Source: Lysinibacillus_B sp050613145 (GTDB lineage: Bacteria; Bacillota; Bacilli; Bacillales_A; Planococcaceae). From it: a stretch of 64,000 nt of DNA. Positions 24,950 to 32,770 of this stretch are shown piece after piece. Below the pieces are notes generated by a model that ran no database searches, was not told the DNA's origin, and saw nothing but the letters and a program-made list of their open reading frames with translations. The translations under genes were made by a program, and so were the position numbers. The stretch lies in NCBI RefSeq assembly GCF_050613145.1, contig NZ_CP192507.1, forward strand, positions 434,001 to 498,000, in the 5' to 3' direction. Position 1 is the first letter of the stretch. Each line of letters begins with the position of its first letter.

Positions 24950-25751
24950 AACAATTGAAACGATGCTTGAACAAGGAATTTTAACCGTTACGTTGAATCG
25001 ACCAGAAGCATTAAACAGCTATACGTACAAAATGAGTGAAGAATTAGAGCAATTATTTGATGAGGCAAAGGAGAATGACCAAGTACGTGTCATCATCATC
25101 ACGGGGAAAGGTCGTGCCTTTTGTGCAGGCATGGATTTATTTGAGAGCGATACCCCCTTTAAAGTCGATGTGACAGCAGAGCAATTCCGCGATATTGGTG
25201 GAAAGGTGAGCTTGAAAATATATGAGCTCAATAAACCGATTATAGCGGCGATCAATGGTGCAGCTGTCGGGATTGGCCTTACGATGACGCTCCCGATGGA
25301 TATTCGAATTGTAAAAAAAGAGGCGAAAGTAGGATTTGTATTTGCGAGAAGAGGAATTGGACCTGAAGCATGTTCAGGGTGGTTTTTAACAAAGCATGTT
25401 GGACTTGGAAAAGCGTTGGAATGGATGTATTCAGGGCGCTATATTTCAACAACAGAAGGGGTAGCAGCAGGCTTATTCCAATACGAAGTGGACGACCCGT
25501 TGCAAAAAGCGAAAGAAATTGCAACGGAAATCATACGCTATACAGCCGCCACATCAAATGCATTTACGAGAGAATTGCTGTGGACGATGGTCAATGCACC
25601 ACATCCGTTTTCATCACATGAGGCAGAATCGAAATTTTTATATTGGGCTTCTCGCCAGAAGGATGTACACGAAGGGATTCAATCATTTATGGAAAAACGC
25701 AATCCACAGTTTCCATTAAAAGCTTCCGATTTACCACTGTTTTTTGACTAA
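24942..25751 (+). CDS. Enoyl-CoA hydratase/isomerase family protein
   Basis: This 269-residue crotonase-fold protein has the oxyanion-hole motifs 'GKGRAFCAGMDL' and 'AINGAAVGIGLTMTLPMDIRI', and 'RRGIGPEACSGWFLTKHVG' with the Glu of the second half. It hydrates or isomerises the enoyl-CoA made by the acyl-CoA dehydrogenases. AGGTGGGG gives 7-nt spacing to ATG 24942, so the start overlaps the dctQ stop by 8 nt. No separate 3-hydroxyacyl-CoA dehydrogenase or thiolase is in the window, so the pathway must be completed elsewhere. Confidence 0.9.
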   Translation: MFETIETMLEQGILTVTLNRPEALNSYTYKMSEELEQLFDEAKENDQVRVIIITGKGRAFCAGMDLFESDTPFKVDVTAEQFRDIGGKVSLKIYELNKPIIAAINGAAVGIGLTMTLPMDIRIVKKEAKVGFVFARRGIGPEACSGWFLTKHVGLGKALEWMYSGRYISTTEGVAAGLFQYEVDDPLQKAKEIATEIIRYTAATSNAFTRELLWTMVNAPHPFSSHEAESKFLYWASRQKDVHEGIQSFMEKRNPQFPLKASDLPLFFD

Positions 25752-25777
25752 TTTTCTTGAGGGGAAGGGTGTTCAAT

Positions 25778-27271
25778 TTGTTCATCACAAATATGTTGAA
25801 GCAGTATGCCACATCAAAAGCAGATCAGGTTGCAGTGCAGTTTAAAGGGGAAACCTTAACGTATCAGGAGTTGTACAGGCAAGCTGAACGCTTAGCCGCA
25901 TCTTTAGAGCAAAAGGGCTATAAAAAAGGCGATATCGCGGCAATTTATATGCATAATTCTGCGCGGTTTTTAGTGAGTTATTTTGGCGTACAATTACTAG
26001 GGATGGCGGCTATGCCAATCAATACAAAGCTGGCAGTTCCTGAGGTGCAATATATTTTGAATCATTCTGAAGCAAAAGTACTCATTTGTGATCCAGTACT
26101 GGAGGAGAATGTGCTGGCAACAGGCTATGTTTTTGAGGAAATCATTAGTAGTGAAGAGACTTTACAAAAAATTATAGAAGATACTTCACTTGATGATACC
26201 CTTATCTCTGTTGAAGTCGACCCAGATGAAATGGCGATTGTCATGTATACATCAGGTACGACAGGTAAGCCAAAAGGGGTAATGCTGTCGCAACGCAATG
26301 TATATGAAACGGCAAAAATTTGGGCTGAGTCTATGGAAATGACAGAACAGGATCGAATGTTCATTTGTACACCGCTATTCCATTGTGCAGGCAGTCATGT
26401 ATTTGCTGTACCGACGCTTTATGCAGGGGGTACTGTGATTATTGAAGAGGCTTTTTCACCAGAAAAGACATTGCAGCAATTAGTGGAAACAGAGGCGACA
26501 ATTTTCTTCGGCGTACCGGCCATGTATATGATTTTGTTAAGTCGCCCTGATACAAGAACATTGGCGTTTCCGCATTTACGATTGTTTTGTTATGGTGCAG
26601 CCCCGATGCCATATGAAATATTACGTCAGTTAAAAGACGCATTCCCGCAAGTGCGTGTACAAAATTTATATGGGCAAACAGAAAATACACCTGCCGCTTC
26701 TTCATTATTAGATGAACAGGCCTTAGAAAAAATTGGCTCTGTCGGTCGACCGCTCGTACGGACAGAAGTGCAAGTCGTCGATGAACACGGGGAGCCTTTA
26801 CCGACAGGTGCTGTTGGAGAGATTACAGTCAAGGGTCCACAAGTGATGATTGGCTATTTAAAGAACCCTGAAGAAACCGCTCGTACGTTAAAGAATGGAT
26901 GGCTGTATTCTGGCGATTTAGGTCGCTTTGATGAGGAAGGCTACCTATATATTGTCGATCGTAAAAAAGATATGATGATCCGCGGTGGGGAGAATGTGTA
27001 CCCGATTGAAATTGAGGATGTGTTATATCAAATCCCGGAAATTTTAGAAACCGCTGTTATCGGTGTACCTCATGAAGTGTACGGTGAAGTTCCAAAGGCA
27101 TGTATAGTATTAAAAGAGGGGCAATCACTGGATGCCGATGCCATTCTGGCGTACTGTGCGAAAAATTTAGCGAAGTATAAAGTACCAGTTGAAATTGAAT
27201 TCATGGATATGCTTCCACGAAACGCATCGGGGAAAGTGTTGAAGCATACGTTGAAGGTGCAGCATGCATAG
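25778..27271 (+). CDS. Acyl-CoA synthetase (AMP-binding family)
   Basis: This protein has about 497 residues. The adenylation motifs are intact: YTSGTTGKPKGV (P-loop, ~160-171), 'YGQTENTP', 'LYSGDLGRFDEEGYLYIVDRKKDMMIRGGENVYP', and the C-terminal 'PRNASGKVLKHTL' with the catalytic Lys. It activates a carboxylic acid to acyl-CoA via an acyl-adenylate in the cytoplasm. TTG 25778, with GGGGAAGGG 8 nt upstream, gives an N-terminus like its relatives (FITNMLKQYA..). It is last in the operon, directly after the hydratase, and is followed by a GGTAC array and a terminator. It probably activates the acid imported by the TRAP system. Confidence 0.9.
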   Translation: MFITNMLKQYATSKADQVAVQFKGETLTYQELYRQAERLAASLEQKGYKKGDIAAIYMHNSARFLVSYFGVQLLGMAAMPINTKLAVPEVQYILNHSEAKVLICDPVLEENVLATGYVFEEIISSEETLQKIIEDTSLDDTLISVEVDPDEMAIVMYTSGTTGKPKGVMLSQRNVYETAKIWAESMEMTEQDRMFICTPLFHCAGSHVFAVPTLYAGGTVIIEEAFSPEKTLQQLVETEATIFFGVPAMYMILLSRPDTRTLAFPHLRLFCYGAAPMPYEILRQLKDAFPQVRVQNLYGQTENTPAASSLLDEQALEKIGSVGRPLVRTEVQVVDEHGEPLPTGAVGEITVKGPQVMIGYLKNPEETARTLKNGWLYSGDLGRFDEEGYLYIVDRKKDMMIRGGENVYPIEIEDVLYQIPEILETAVIGVPHEVYGEVPKACIVLKEGQSLDADAILAYCAKNLAKYKVPVEIEFMDMLPRNASGKVLKHTLKVQHA

Positions 27272-27274
27272 TGT

Positions 27275-27330
27275 GGTACCAGCGTAGTACCCGGTACAAA
27301 GGCGGTACGAAGGTGGTACTACGCTGGCAC
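27275..27330. repeat. GGTAC array with 11-nt period and inverted ends (copy 3)
   Basis: Cores start at 27275 and 27286, then after a 7-nt step at 27293, 27304, 27315 and 27326. The ends are inverted repeats: GGTACCAGCGTAGTAC pairs with GTACTACGCTGGCAC, so the whole array could fold as a hairpin. It starts 3 nt after the stop codon. Confidence 0.9.
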
Positions 27331-27335
27331 CCAAA

Positions 27336-27373
27336 ACAAAAAAGCTGAATGGCCGTAGCCATTCAGCTTTTTG
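27336..27373 (+). terminator. Bidirectional terminator between the catabolic operon and the convergent gene
   Basis: A long stem, AAAGCTGAATGG with CCATTCAGCTTT, is flanked by A-runs and T-runs and so can serve both strands. Confidence 0.85.
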
Positions 27374-27387
27374 TCTATCCCGAACTT

Positions 27388-27996
27388 CTAACAATATACG
27401 ACTTCTCTCTGCTTCACCATGCTGTTTGTTTGATTAATGGACTGCTTGATGATTTTCTCGATACGTTTAAAACGAGCATTGTCTTGTGTAAGCAAAGATG
27501 TTGCAAGGCATTGTTTAAGGTAAATGGCTTTTCTGCTGACAGGAGATAGGTCTTCGTTAGTGCGTAAATAATAATCTTGTTTTTGGCTAAGCTTAAAAAT
27601 AGCTGCGGCGATTTCTGCATTTTCTTCCACTAAAACAAAATCAACCCAACGCATAAAATAGAGTGCTAAGTAGTAGCTAAAGATAAATAAACGATCTGCA
27701 TCCTCTTTCCATGTTTGTGTCATCTCAGCGATTTCTGCTGAATTGTTTAGCAATGTTGCAAAGTAATAGTCAGATCGATGGATAAAGTGTTGTTCCATAT
27801 CTGGTATGGTGATGAATGGGTAATGCCGAATAAATACCCAACAGTTTAATACAAATGCAAGTGCATTATCACGATTATGAATTTTGACGGTAAGAGGAGC
27901 GAGTGCGTCCTCCCATGTTGTATAAAGTACTTCAAATTCCCTGAAATCTATTGTTGAAATGGGGTATAAAGAATGTTGAATTGTAAGATTTCTCAT
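27388..27996 (-). CDS. Hypothetical helical protein
   Basis: This 202-residue protein has an all-helical look and many aromatics (LNCWVFIRHYPF, IFSYYLALYFMRWVDFVLVEE). I do not recognise a family. It is not clearly membrane-spanning, as the hydrophobic runs are short and broken by charges. The ATG has GGAAAGAATC upstream. It stands alone between a shared terminator and a long intergenic region. Confidence 0.55.
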   Translation of the reverse strand: MRNLTIQHSLYPISTIDFREFEVLYTTWEDALAPLTVKIHNRDNALAFVLNCWVFIRHYPFITIPDMEQHFIHRSDYYFATLLNNSAEIAEMTQTWKEDADRLFIFSYYLALYFMRWVDFVLVEENAEIAAAIFKLSQKQDYYLRTNEDLSPVSRKAIYLKQCLATSLLTQDNARFKRIEKIIKQSINQTNSMVKQREVVYC

Positions 27997-28019
27997 TTTC
28001 TCTATTGATTCTTCCTTTC

Positions 28020-28441
28020 AATTGCCAATACTACTATACATGAAATGATAGTGATACACGATGGATATAATACGATAATAAAGAGCAAGTAGGCTATTCT
28101 AGGAAGAATCTATTCAATAGGTTTATTATCGCCTTGATTGGAGCACTTATTTTTAATTTTTATATCTACTCATCCTATGGTTGGACCAATTTGTACATTT
28201 GCTATTCTTGTGGTTAGACCAGTTTTTGCATAGCTAATCATTGTGGGGGTAGCGATTGGCCAGCAATTCGATTTTTTGTGATTTATAGGAATGAGCAAAC
28301 TTATAATATATATGCTCATCGTAAATGAAATATTACATTTTTTTATTTTTTTTATTAATTTTATTCCTACTATTAAATTTTATAGGAAGACAGGTGTTGG
28401 TGCAATAAATTCGGGAATAATACGAGCAAGAAAGAGGTGCT
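28020..28441. other. Gene-free AT-rich region with two operator-like TGGTNNGACCA sites
   Basis: No gene is seen. TGGTTGGACCA (28178-28188) and TGGTTAGACCA (28211-28221) match the general GntR/FadR half-site pattern and are 33 nt apart. There is no obvious promoter or regulated gene next to them; the region might be the relic of a lost gene. This reading is weak. Confidence 0.3.
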
Positions 28442-28444
28442 CGT

Positions 28445-28711
28445 ATGCAAATTTATGGGATTGAGCAATGTGATGTATGTTTTGATTTAATCGATATCGT
28501 CAGCCGGAAGCAACATCAATACGTCCATTCTTATAATGTGAATTGTTTATTGTGCGAGACATGTTACGAGAAAATACTGGATATGACGGAAGACCAACTC
28601 GATTATTTCTTTCCGCCTCATATTAAACGGCAAGTCGTATATAAATATGAAGGCGTGCCATTTATGAAATGGGTGGGTCGTTCGTCGTCGTATAAAGGCT
28701 ATTGGTATTAG
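28445..28711 (+). CDS. Small protein with two CxxC pairs
   Basis: The protein has 88 residues. CDVC (residues 9-12) and a second cluster, CLLCETC (about 34-40), suggest a small zinc-binding protein. The rest is basic and aromatic (IKRQVVYKYEG, SSYKGYWY). AAAGAGGTG precedes the ATG. No family is recognised. Confidence 0.6.
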   Translation: MQIYGIEQCDVCFDLIDIVSRKQHQYVHSYNVNCLLCETCYEKILDMTEDQLDYFFPPHIKRQVVYKYEGVPFMKWVGRSSSYKGYWY

Positions 28712-28841
28712 CGAAATACCGTCTCTTCCTCCACAACTTGTGTCTTTTGTGAGAAAAAACTCTAGCATAATGGAAGTTAGACATAGGTTAGGGTATAATT
28801 ATATGAAGTGATTATATGAGGGAGCATTTAATAGAGACAAA

Positions 28842-29738
28842 ATGGTGAATCAATCATATTCAAAATTATGGGCACAGGCAGTCAAGACAGGGATTATTAA
28901 GTCCAATTTAGTCCCGATGGTCGCTGGCTTAATGCTCGCATTATATACTTATGAACTTAGTTTTATCGATAACATTTGGAATGTCGTATTCGCTTTAGCT
29001 GGTACAGCCGCGGTTATTGCAGCGGCAGGTTCGTTTAATAATGTGTATGACCGCGATATTGACGCTGTTATGCCGCGCACGAAAGTTCGACCAACTGTAA
29101 CAGGGGCATTGAGTGTAAAAACAGTATTAATCGCTGCAGTGATTTTATTAATTGTAGGGATTGTTTTACTTTATTTTACAACACCGTTAGCCGCATTATT
29201 GGGGTTTCTGGGTGTGTTTTTCTATGTTGTGCCGTATACAATGTGGACAAAGCGTCGGACGATTTGGAATACAGAAGTTGGGAGTGTTTCCGGTGCGATG
29301 CCGCCATTAATCGGTTGGGCCGCAGTAGCACCAGATATTTGGCATCCAGCATGTTGGGCCTTATTTATCATTATGGTCATTTGGCAAATGCCGCATTTTT
29401 ACGCGATTGCCATTCGAAAGCGTGAGGATTATGCCGCAGCCAATATCCCGATGTTACCGGTTGTAAAAGGCGAACGCCGCACATACATTCAAACGAATGT
29501 GTATTTAGTATTAGTTATGCTAACAAGCTTGTTATTCTATCCCCTTAGTCTCGGGCTGACAATTGTGTCGTTTGTCCTTGGCGGTGCGTGGTTATGGCTA
29601 AGCTTTGTTGGCTACCACAAGATGGAAGGGAAAACGTGGGCTAACAAGATGTTTACGTATTCGCTGTTCCATATGGTGGTTTTATTTGCCACAGTTATTA
29701 TTTACTCGGCAGTCGGATTAATCTTACGTGCTCTATAA
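28842..29738 (+). CDS. ctaB: Protoheme IX farnesyltransferase (heme O synthase)
   Basis: This 298-residue membrane prenyltransferase has about nine helices. It has the first Asp-rich motif FNNVYDRDIDAVMPRTKVRP (residues about 64-85) and the second region IWQMPHFYAIAIRKREDYAAANIPMLP that define the UbiA/CtaB family. It farnesylates heme B to heme O for the aa3 or cbb-type terminal oxidase. It stands alone, with a terminator after the stop codon. The ATG at 28842 is reasonable, although the ribosome binding site is weak. Recognition is firm from the motifs. Confidence 0.92.
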   Translation: MVNQSYSKLWAQAVKTGIIKSNLVPMVAGLMLALYTYELSFIDNIWNVVFALAGTAAVIAAAGSFNNVYDRDIDAVMPRTKVRPTVTGALSVKTVLIAAVILLIVGIVLLYFTTPLAALLGFLGVFFYVVPYTMWTKRRTIWNTEVGSVSGAMPPLIGWAAVAPDIWHPACWALFIIMVIWQMPHFYAIAIRKREDYAAANIPMLPVVKGERRTYIQTNVYLVLVMLTSLLFYPLSLGLTIVSFVLGGAWLWLSFVGYHKMEGKTWANKMFTYSLFHMVVLFATVIIYSAVGLILRAL

Positions 29739-29744
29739 GCTATG

Positions 29745-29780
29745 AAAAACCCTTGAAGCGAATGTGCTTTGAGGGTTTTT
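29745..29780 (+). terminator. Intrinsic terminator of ctaB
   Basis: AAAAACCCTT...AGGGTTTTT hairpin with a T-run. Confidence 0.75.
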
Positions 29781-29800
29781 GGCGTTTTAATGGGGGAAGT

Positions 29801-29872
29801 CGCGTAAAACAGGCGCGAACTCGCGTAAAAGTGTAGGGAAGTCGCGTAAAAAATCGCCAACCCCGCGTAAAC
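29801..29872. repeat. CGCGTAAAA array with exact 21-nt period (4 units)
   Basis: The core CGCGTAAA(A) starts at 29801, 29822, 29843 and 29864. The steps are 21, 21 and 21 nt. The 12-nt spacers differ between units. It lies downstream of the ctaB terminator. Confidence 0.9.
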
Positions 29873-30041
29873 CGAATGGAACTCCCCAAAAAAACACATA
29901 AAATAAAATTTTGGACTACTTCATGTAGCCGGAAAAGCTGTTATAGCAACATGTCCCTTTTGCAAAAATGAAATTTGGTCAATTAGATAAAAAAGGGCCC
30001 TTTTCTGCTATGGTACAATCGGTCGAAAAGGGGAAATAGAC

Positions 30042-30953
30042 GTGATCGTGCTAGATAGGGAGATACCAGTAAGAGCATTGATGTTGCAAGCTGCTATACG
30101 GAGAGGGTTTCCGGAATTCGAAGAGGAACTTCAACAGATCCAATCGGGGCTTTACGGAGAGCAGTATATGGATCGGTGGTGGAGCGATATGCAATTAACG
30201 CAAGACTATGCGCTCCTTCATAATTTTTGTGTTCAATTTGGCGAGTTTACGAATCAGATGGATACCGTTTTTTTATCACGGCATTTTGCATTGGTAGTAG
30301 AGATTAAGAACATCACTGGCACAATTGCTATTGATATCGAGCGGGATCAAATGATTCGCACGCGAGAAAACGGCGAGGTCGATGTATTCCGCAACCCCAT
30401 TTCACAAGTGAAACGACATCAGCGGTCACTCCAGTTTTTAATCGGCGATGTATTACCAATCGAACGGGCGGTTGTATTTGTCCATCCGAAGTCCTTATTA
30501 GGCACAATCCCAAGACAAGAAGCGGTCTTTCGGTGGGGCGGGCTAGAAGGGCATATTCGGCATTTGTTTAGCCAACACAGACTTTGTTTGTCGAGCGAGC
30601 AATTGACCGAGCTAGCGACAAATTTACGCAAGTATCACCAGCTACCGGAAAATCCATTGTCATTGGATATACAAAGGATGATTCGCGGTGTGTTGTGTAG
30701 TAAATGTCGTTACAAGGTGAAAATGGACTTTATGTATGGACAATTTGAATGTGCACAGTGCAAATGGAGAAGCATTGAGCCTGTGAGAGAAGCACTGCAA
30801 GACTACCGATTGTTGGTGAGCGAATGGATTACAAATCGTGAATTTCGCGATTTCATGGGCATTCGTTCGCAAGATGCCGCAGCCAGATTATTAAAGAAGC
30901 TCAATTTAGAGAAAGTCGGTTCAAAAAGAGGGAGTAAATATAAAATAAAATAG
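30042..30953 (+). CDS. NERD-domain protein (nuclease-related)
   Basis: The protein has 303 residues. The N-terminal half shows the NERD pattern, including 'DTVFLSRHFALVVEIKNITGTIAI', where the Glu-Ile-Lys is the PD-(D/E)xK-like active-site core. Around residues 222-246 there is a zinc-ribbon pair (CSKC ... CAQC). The last ~60 residues resemble a small winged-helix region ('DAAARLLKKLNLEKVGSKRGSKYKIK'). NERD proteins are thought to act in DNA processing. GTG 30042 has AAAAGGGGA 8 nt upstream. It is followed immediately by a 7-unit 21-nt repeat array. Confidence 0.85.
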   Translation: MIVLDREIPVRALMLQAAIRRGFPEFEEELQQIQSGLYGEQYMDRWWSDMQLTQDYALLHNFCVQFGEFTNQMDTVFLSRHFALVVEIKNITGTIAIDIERDQMIRTRENGEVDVFRNPISQVKRHQRSLQFLIGDVLPIERAVVFVHPKSLLGTIPRQEAVFRWGGLEGHIRHLFSQHRLCLSSEQLTELATNLRKYHQLPENPLSLDIQRMIRGVLCSKCRYKVKMDFMYGQFECAQCKWRSIEPVREALQDYRLLVSEWITNREFRDFMGIRSQDAAARLLKKLNLEKVGSKRGSKYKIK

Positions 30954-30959
30954 CTGAGT

Positions 30960-31095
30960 CGCGTAAAAGTGCAGGAAAGTCGCGTAAAACCGCGCCGAAC
31001 CCGCGTAAAAGTGCAGGAAAGTCGCGTAAAAGAGCGCCGAATCCGCGTAAAAGTGCAGGGAAGTCGCGTAAAACCGACCCGAACTCGCGTAAAAA
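30960..31095. repeat. CGCGTAAAA array with exact 21-nt period (7 units)
   Basis: The core starts at 30960, 30981, 31002, 31023, 31044, 31065 and 31086: six consecutive steps of exactly 21 nt. Spacers alternate between GTGCAGG(A/G)AAGT-like and CGCCGAAYC-like types, giving a 42-nt super-period. It fills the gap between two convergent genes. Confidence 0.95.
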
Positions 31096-31120
31096 TCCCC
31101 GACACACACAAAAACCACCC

Positions 31121-32560
31121 TTATGCGTAAGGATGGTTCATATGAGACAGGGAGACAACCTGATTTTTTCCTTGGCTTTTCGCCATATAAAGTGCTTGGT
31201 CAGCGATACGAAATAACTGCTTAAATTTACGAGCAATGACACTTGAGTTACAGACGACGCCCATACTAATCGTAAACTGCACATTGTATCCTTCACCTGA
31301 AACCGTCATATTTGTAAGTGCGTTGAATATGTCATTTACTTTATTGACTACTTGCTGCTGTGAAAAGTTTTTGAGTAAAATCACGAATTCATCTCCACCG
31401 TAGCGTCCAATCAATGTTTGTTCTTCCTGCACAATTTTTCGACACTGTTGTCCGACAGCTGCAATCACTTCATCCCCGACAAGATGTCCGTAATAATCAT
31501 TAATCGATTTAAAGTTATCTACATCAAATACAAGGCAACAAATATGATCGCTTGTTTGTCGTGCTTCCGTTAGCCAATGATCACAGGTGGACTCTAAATA
31601 GTGACGCGTATATACCCCTGATAGTGGGTCCATATTCGCTCGGCGTTCCATTGTGGAAATGCTATGCTCGATATCCAGCTCCCTCACTTTTGAAAACAGA
31701 CGCCCTTTGTATACTTGTTTTAGCATGCCAGCGTGTTTTTTCATATACTCATAGGCGTTTTCGAAGCACTGCTGTTGTTCATACGCTTGCGCATGATAAA
31801 AATAAATCCGTTTGAGTAACATATGGTTATTCGTAGATAATGCGATAATTTCTGCTTCCGATAAATAGGTAATCGCCTCGTTAAGCCGCCCTTGCTTAAG
31901 GGCAAGTAACCCTTTCGTATATAAATAACAACTGCGCTCACGTTGATTATTTTGAATAAAAGGGTTATGTGAGAGTAATTCAAGCAGTTGTGCTACATCA
32001 GTAAAGCGCTCCAGATGCACATAGGTGATAGCAAGATTACAATAAATTTGGCAATGTAAGTGCACATCTTCGGCGCAATGCGTTTTAGCGATAGCTAGCG
32101 CTTCTTGTGCCAGGATAAGCGCTTCTTCATAGTGTTCTGTTACGAGATGAAAAGTACTCATCATGCGATAGCTTTTACTTAATTCGTAAGGCAAGTTCAG
32201 CATTTGTGCGAGGCGAATACATTCTTCCATTGCTTTTTTTGCTTTATCGTAATGTTGTTCATATTCATAGATCAGGGCGTAAATGTAACATAAATTATAG
32301 TGTTCGTGCGGACTACCGTACTCATCGCATAACTGCTTGTACTGAAGTGTACTTTGAAAGGCATTTTCCATTTGTCCTAAACAATAGTAGCAAGATGCAA
32401 TATTAATGTGGGCAATCATGGCGCCATATGGGTTATTATGCTGCTCAAATTCTTCTAGAAAGGTGCTCATGATGTCAATTGCCCTGTGATAATGCCCATC
32501 AGCAAATAATTGGTCGTAATGTGATTCTACATGTGGAATGGGTTTATATTTTATGCTCAA
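31121..32560 (-). CDS. Diguanylate cyclase with N-terminal TPR repeats
   Basis: The protein has 479 residues. The first ~280 residues form helical TPR-like repeats (HYDQLFADGHYHRAIDIMS, ANYxxLGQMENAF, HYEEALILAQEALAIAK and similar). The C-terminal ~170 residues are a GGDEF domain with RYGGDEF (GGDEF at 388-392), DVDNFKSINDYYGH before it and ALYMAKSQGKN after it. This predicts a cytosolic cyclase that makes c-di-GMP from two GTP, controlled through protein contacts of the TPR part. No RxxD inhibitory site is obvious. TTG 32560 with AGGTG upstream is the most likely start. Confidence 0.88.
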   Translation of the reverse strand: MSIKYKPIPHVESHYDQLFADGHYHRAIDIMSTFLEEFEQHNNPYGAMIAHINIASCYYCLGQMENAFQSTLQYKQLCDEYGSPHEHYNLCYIYALIYEYEQHYDKAKKAMEECIRLAQMLNLPYELSKSYRMMSTFHLVTEHYEEALILAQEALAIAKTHCAEDVHLHCQIYCNLAITYVHLERFTDVAQLLELLSHNPFIQNNQRERSCYLYTKGLLALKQGRLNEAITYLSEAEIIALSTNNHMLLKRIYFYHAQAYEQQQCFENAYEYMKKHAGMLKQVYKGRLFSKVRELDIEHSISTMERRANMDPLSGVYTRHYLESTCDHWLTEARQTSDHICCLVFDVDNFKSINDYYGHLVGDEVIAAVGQQCRKIVQEEQTLIGRYGGDEFVILLKNFSQQQVVNKVNDIFNALTNMTVSGEGYNVQFTISMGVVCNSSVIARKFKQLFRIADQALYMAKSQGKNQVVSLSHMNHPYA

Positions 32561-32726
32561 TCTTTCACCTACTCTCTCTTAGGAGAAAATCACTAGTCTA
32601 CATAAATCATTTATATATATTAATTATACTATTTATCCAAAAATTAGGGTATACATTTGTGGGGGTATTTTAGTGTATATTTTATGAAAAATTGTTTTTT
32701 CCTAGTGAGATGTAGTGAGAAAATAG

Positions 32727-32758
32727 AAAAACCTGCACGCTTAGAGGGCGCAGGTTTT
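32727..32758 (-). terminator. Terminator of the dipeptidase gene
   Basis: AAAACCTGC (about 32727-32736) pairs with GCAGGTTTT (32750-32758), and a T-run follows on the minus strand. Confidence 0.7.
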
Positions 32759-32770
32759 AGTGGGAAGTTT

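Noticed and set aside
28060..28440. A possible decayed membrane-protein gene
   Set aside because: Short hydrophobic stretches occur in two frames, but stops interrupt them, and no family could be recognised.
29801..31095. The 21-nt arrays considered as CRISPR
   Set aside because: The conserved core is only about 9-13 nt, spacers are about 10-12 nt, and no cas gene is present.
30803..31111. A reading frame with strongly repetitive FTR-type heptads across the CGCGTAAAA array
   Set aside because: The 21-nt period automatically gives seven-residue repeats in any open frame. There is no ribosome binding site, and several frames on both sides are equally open.
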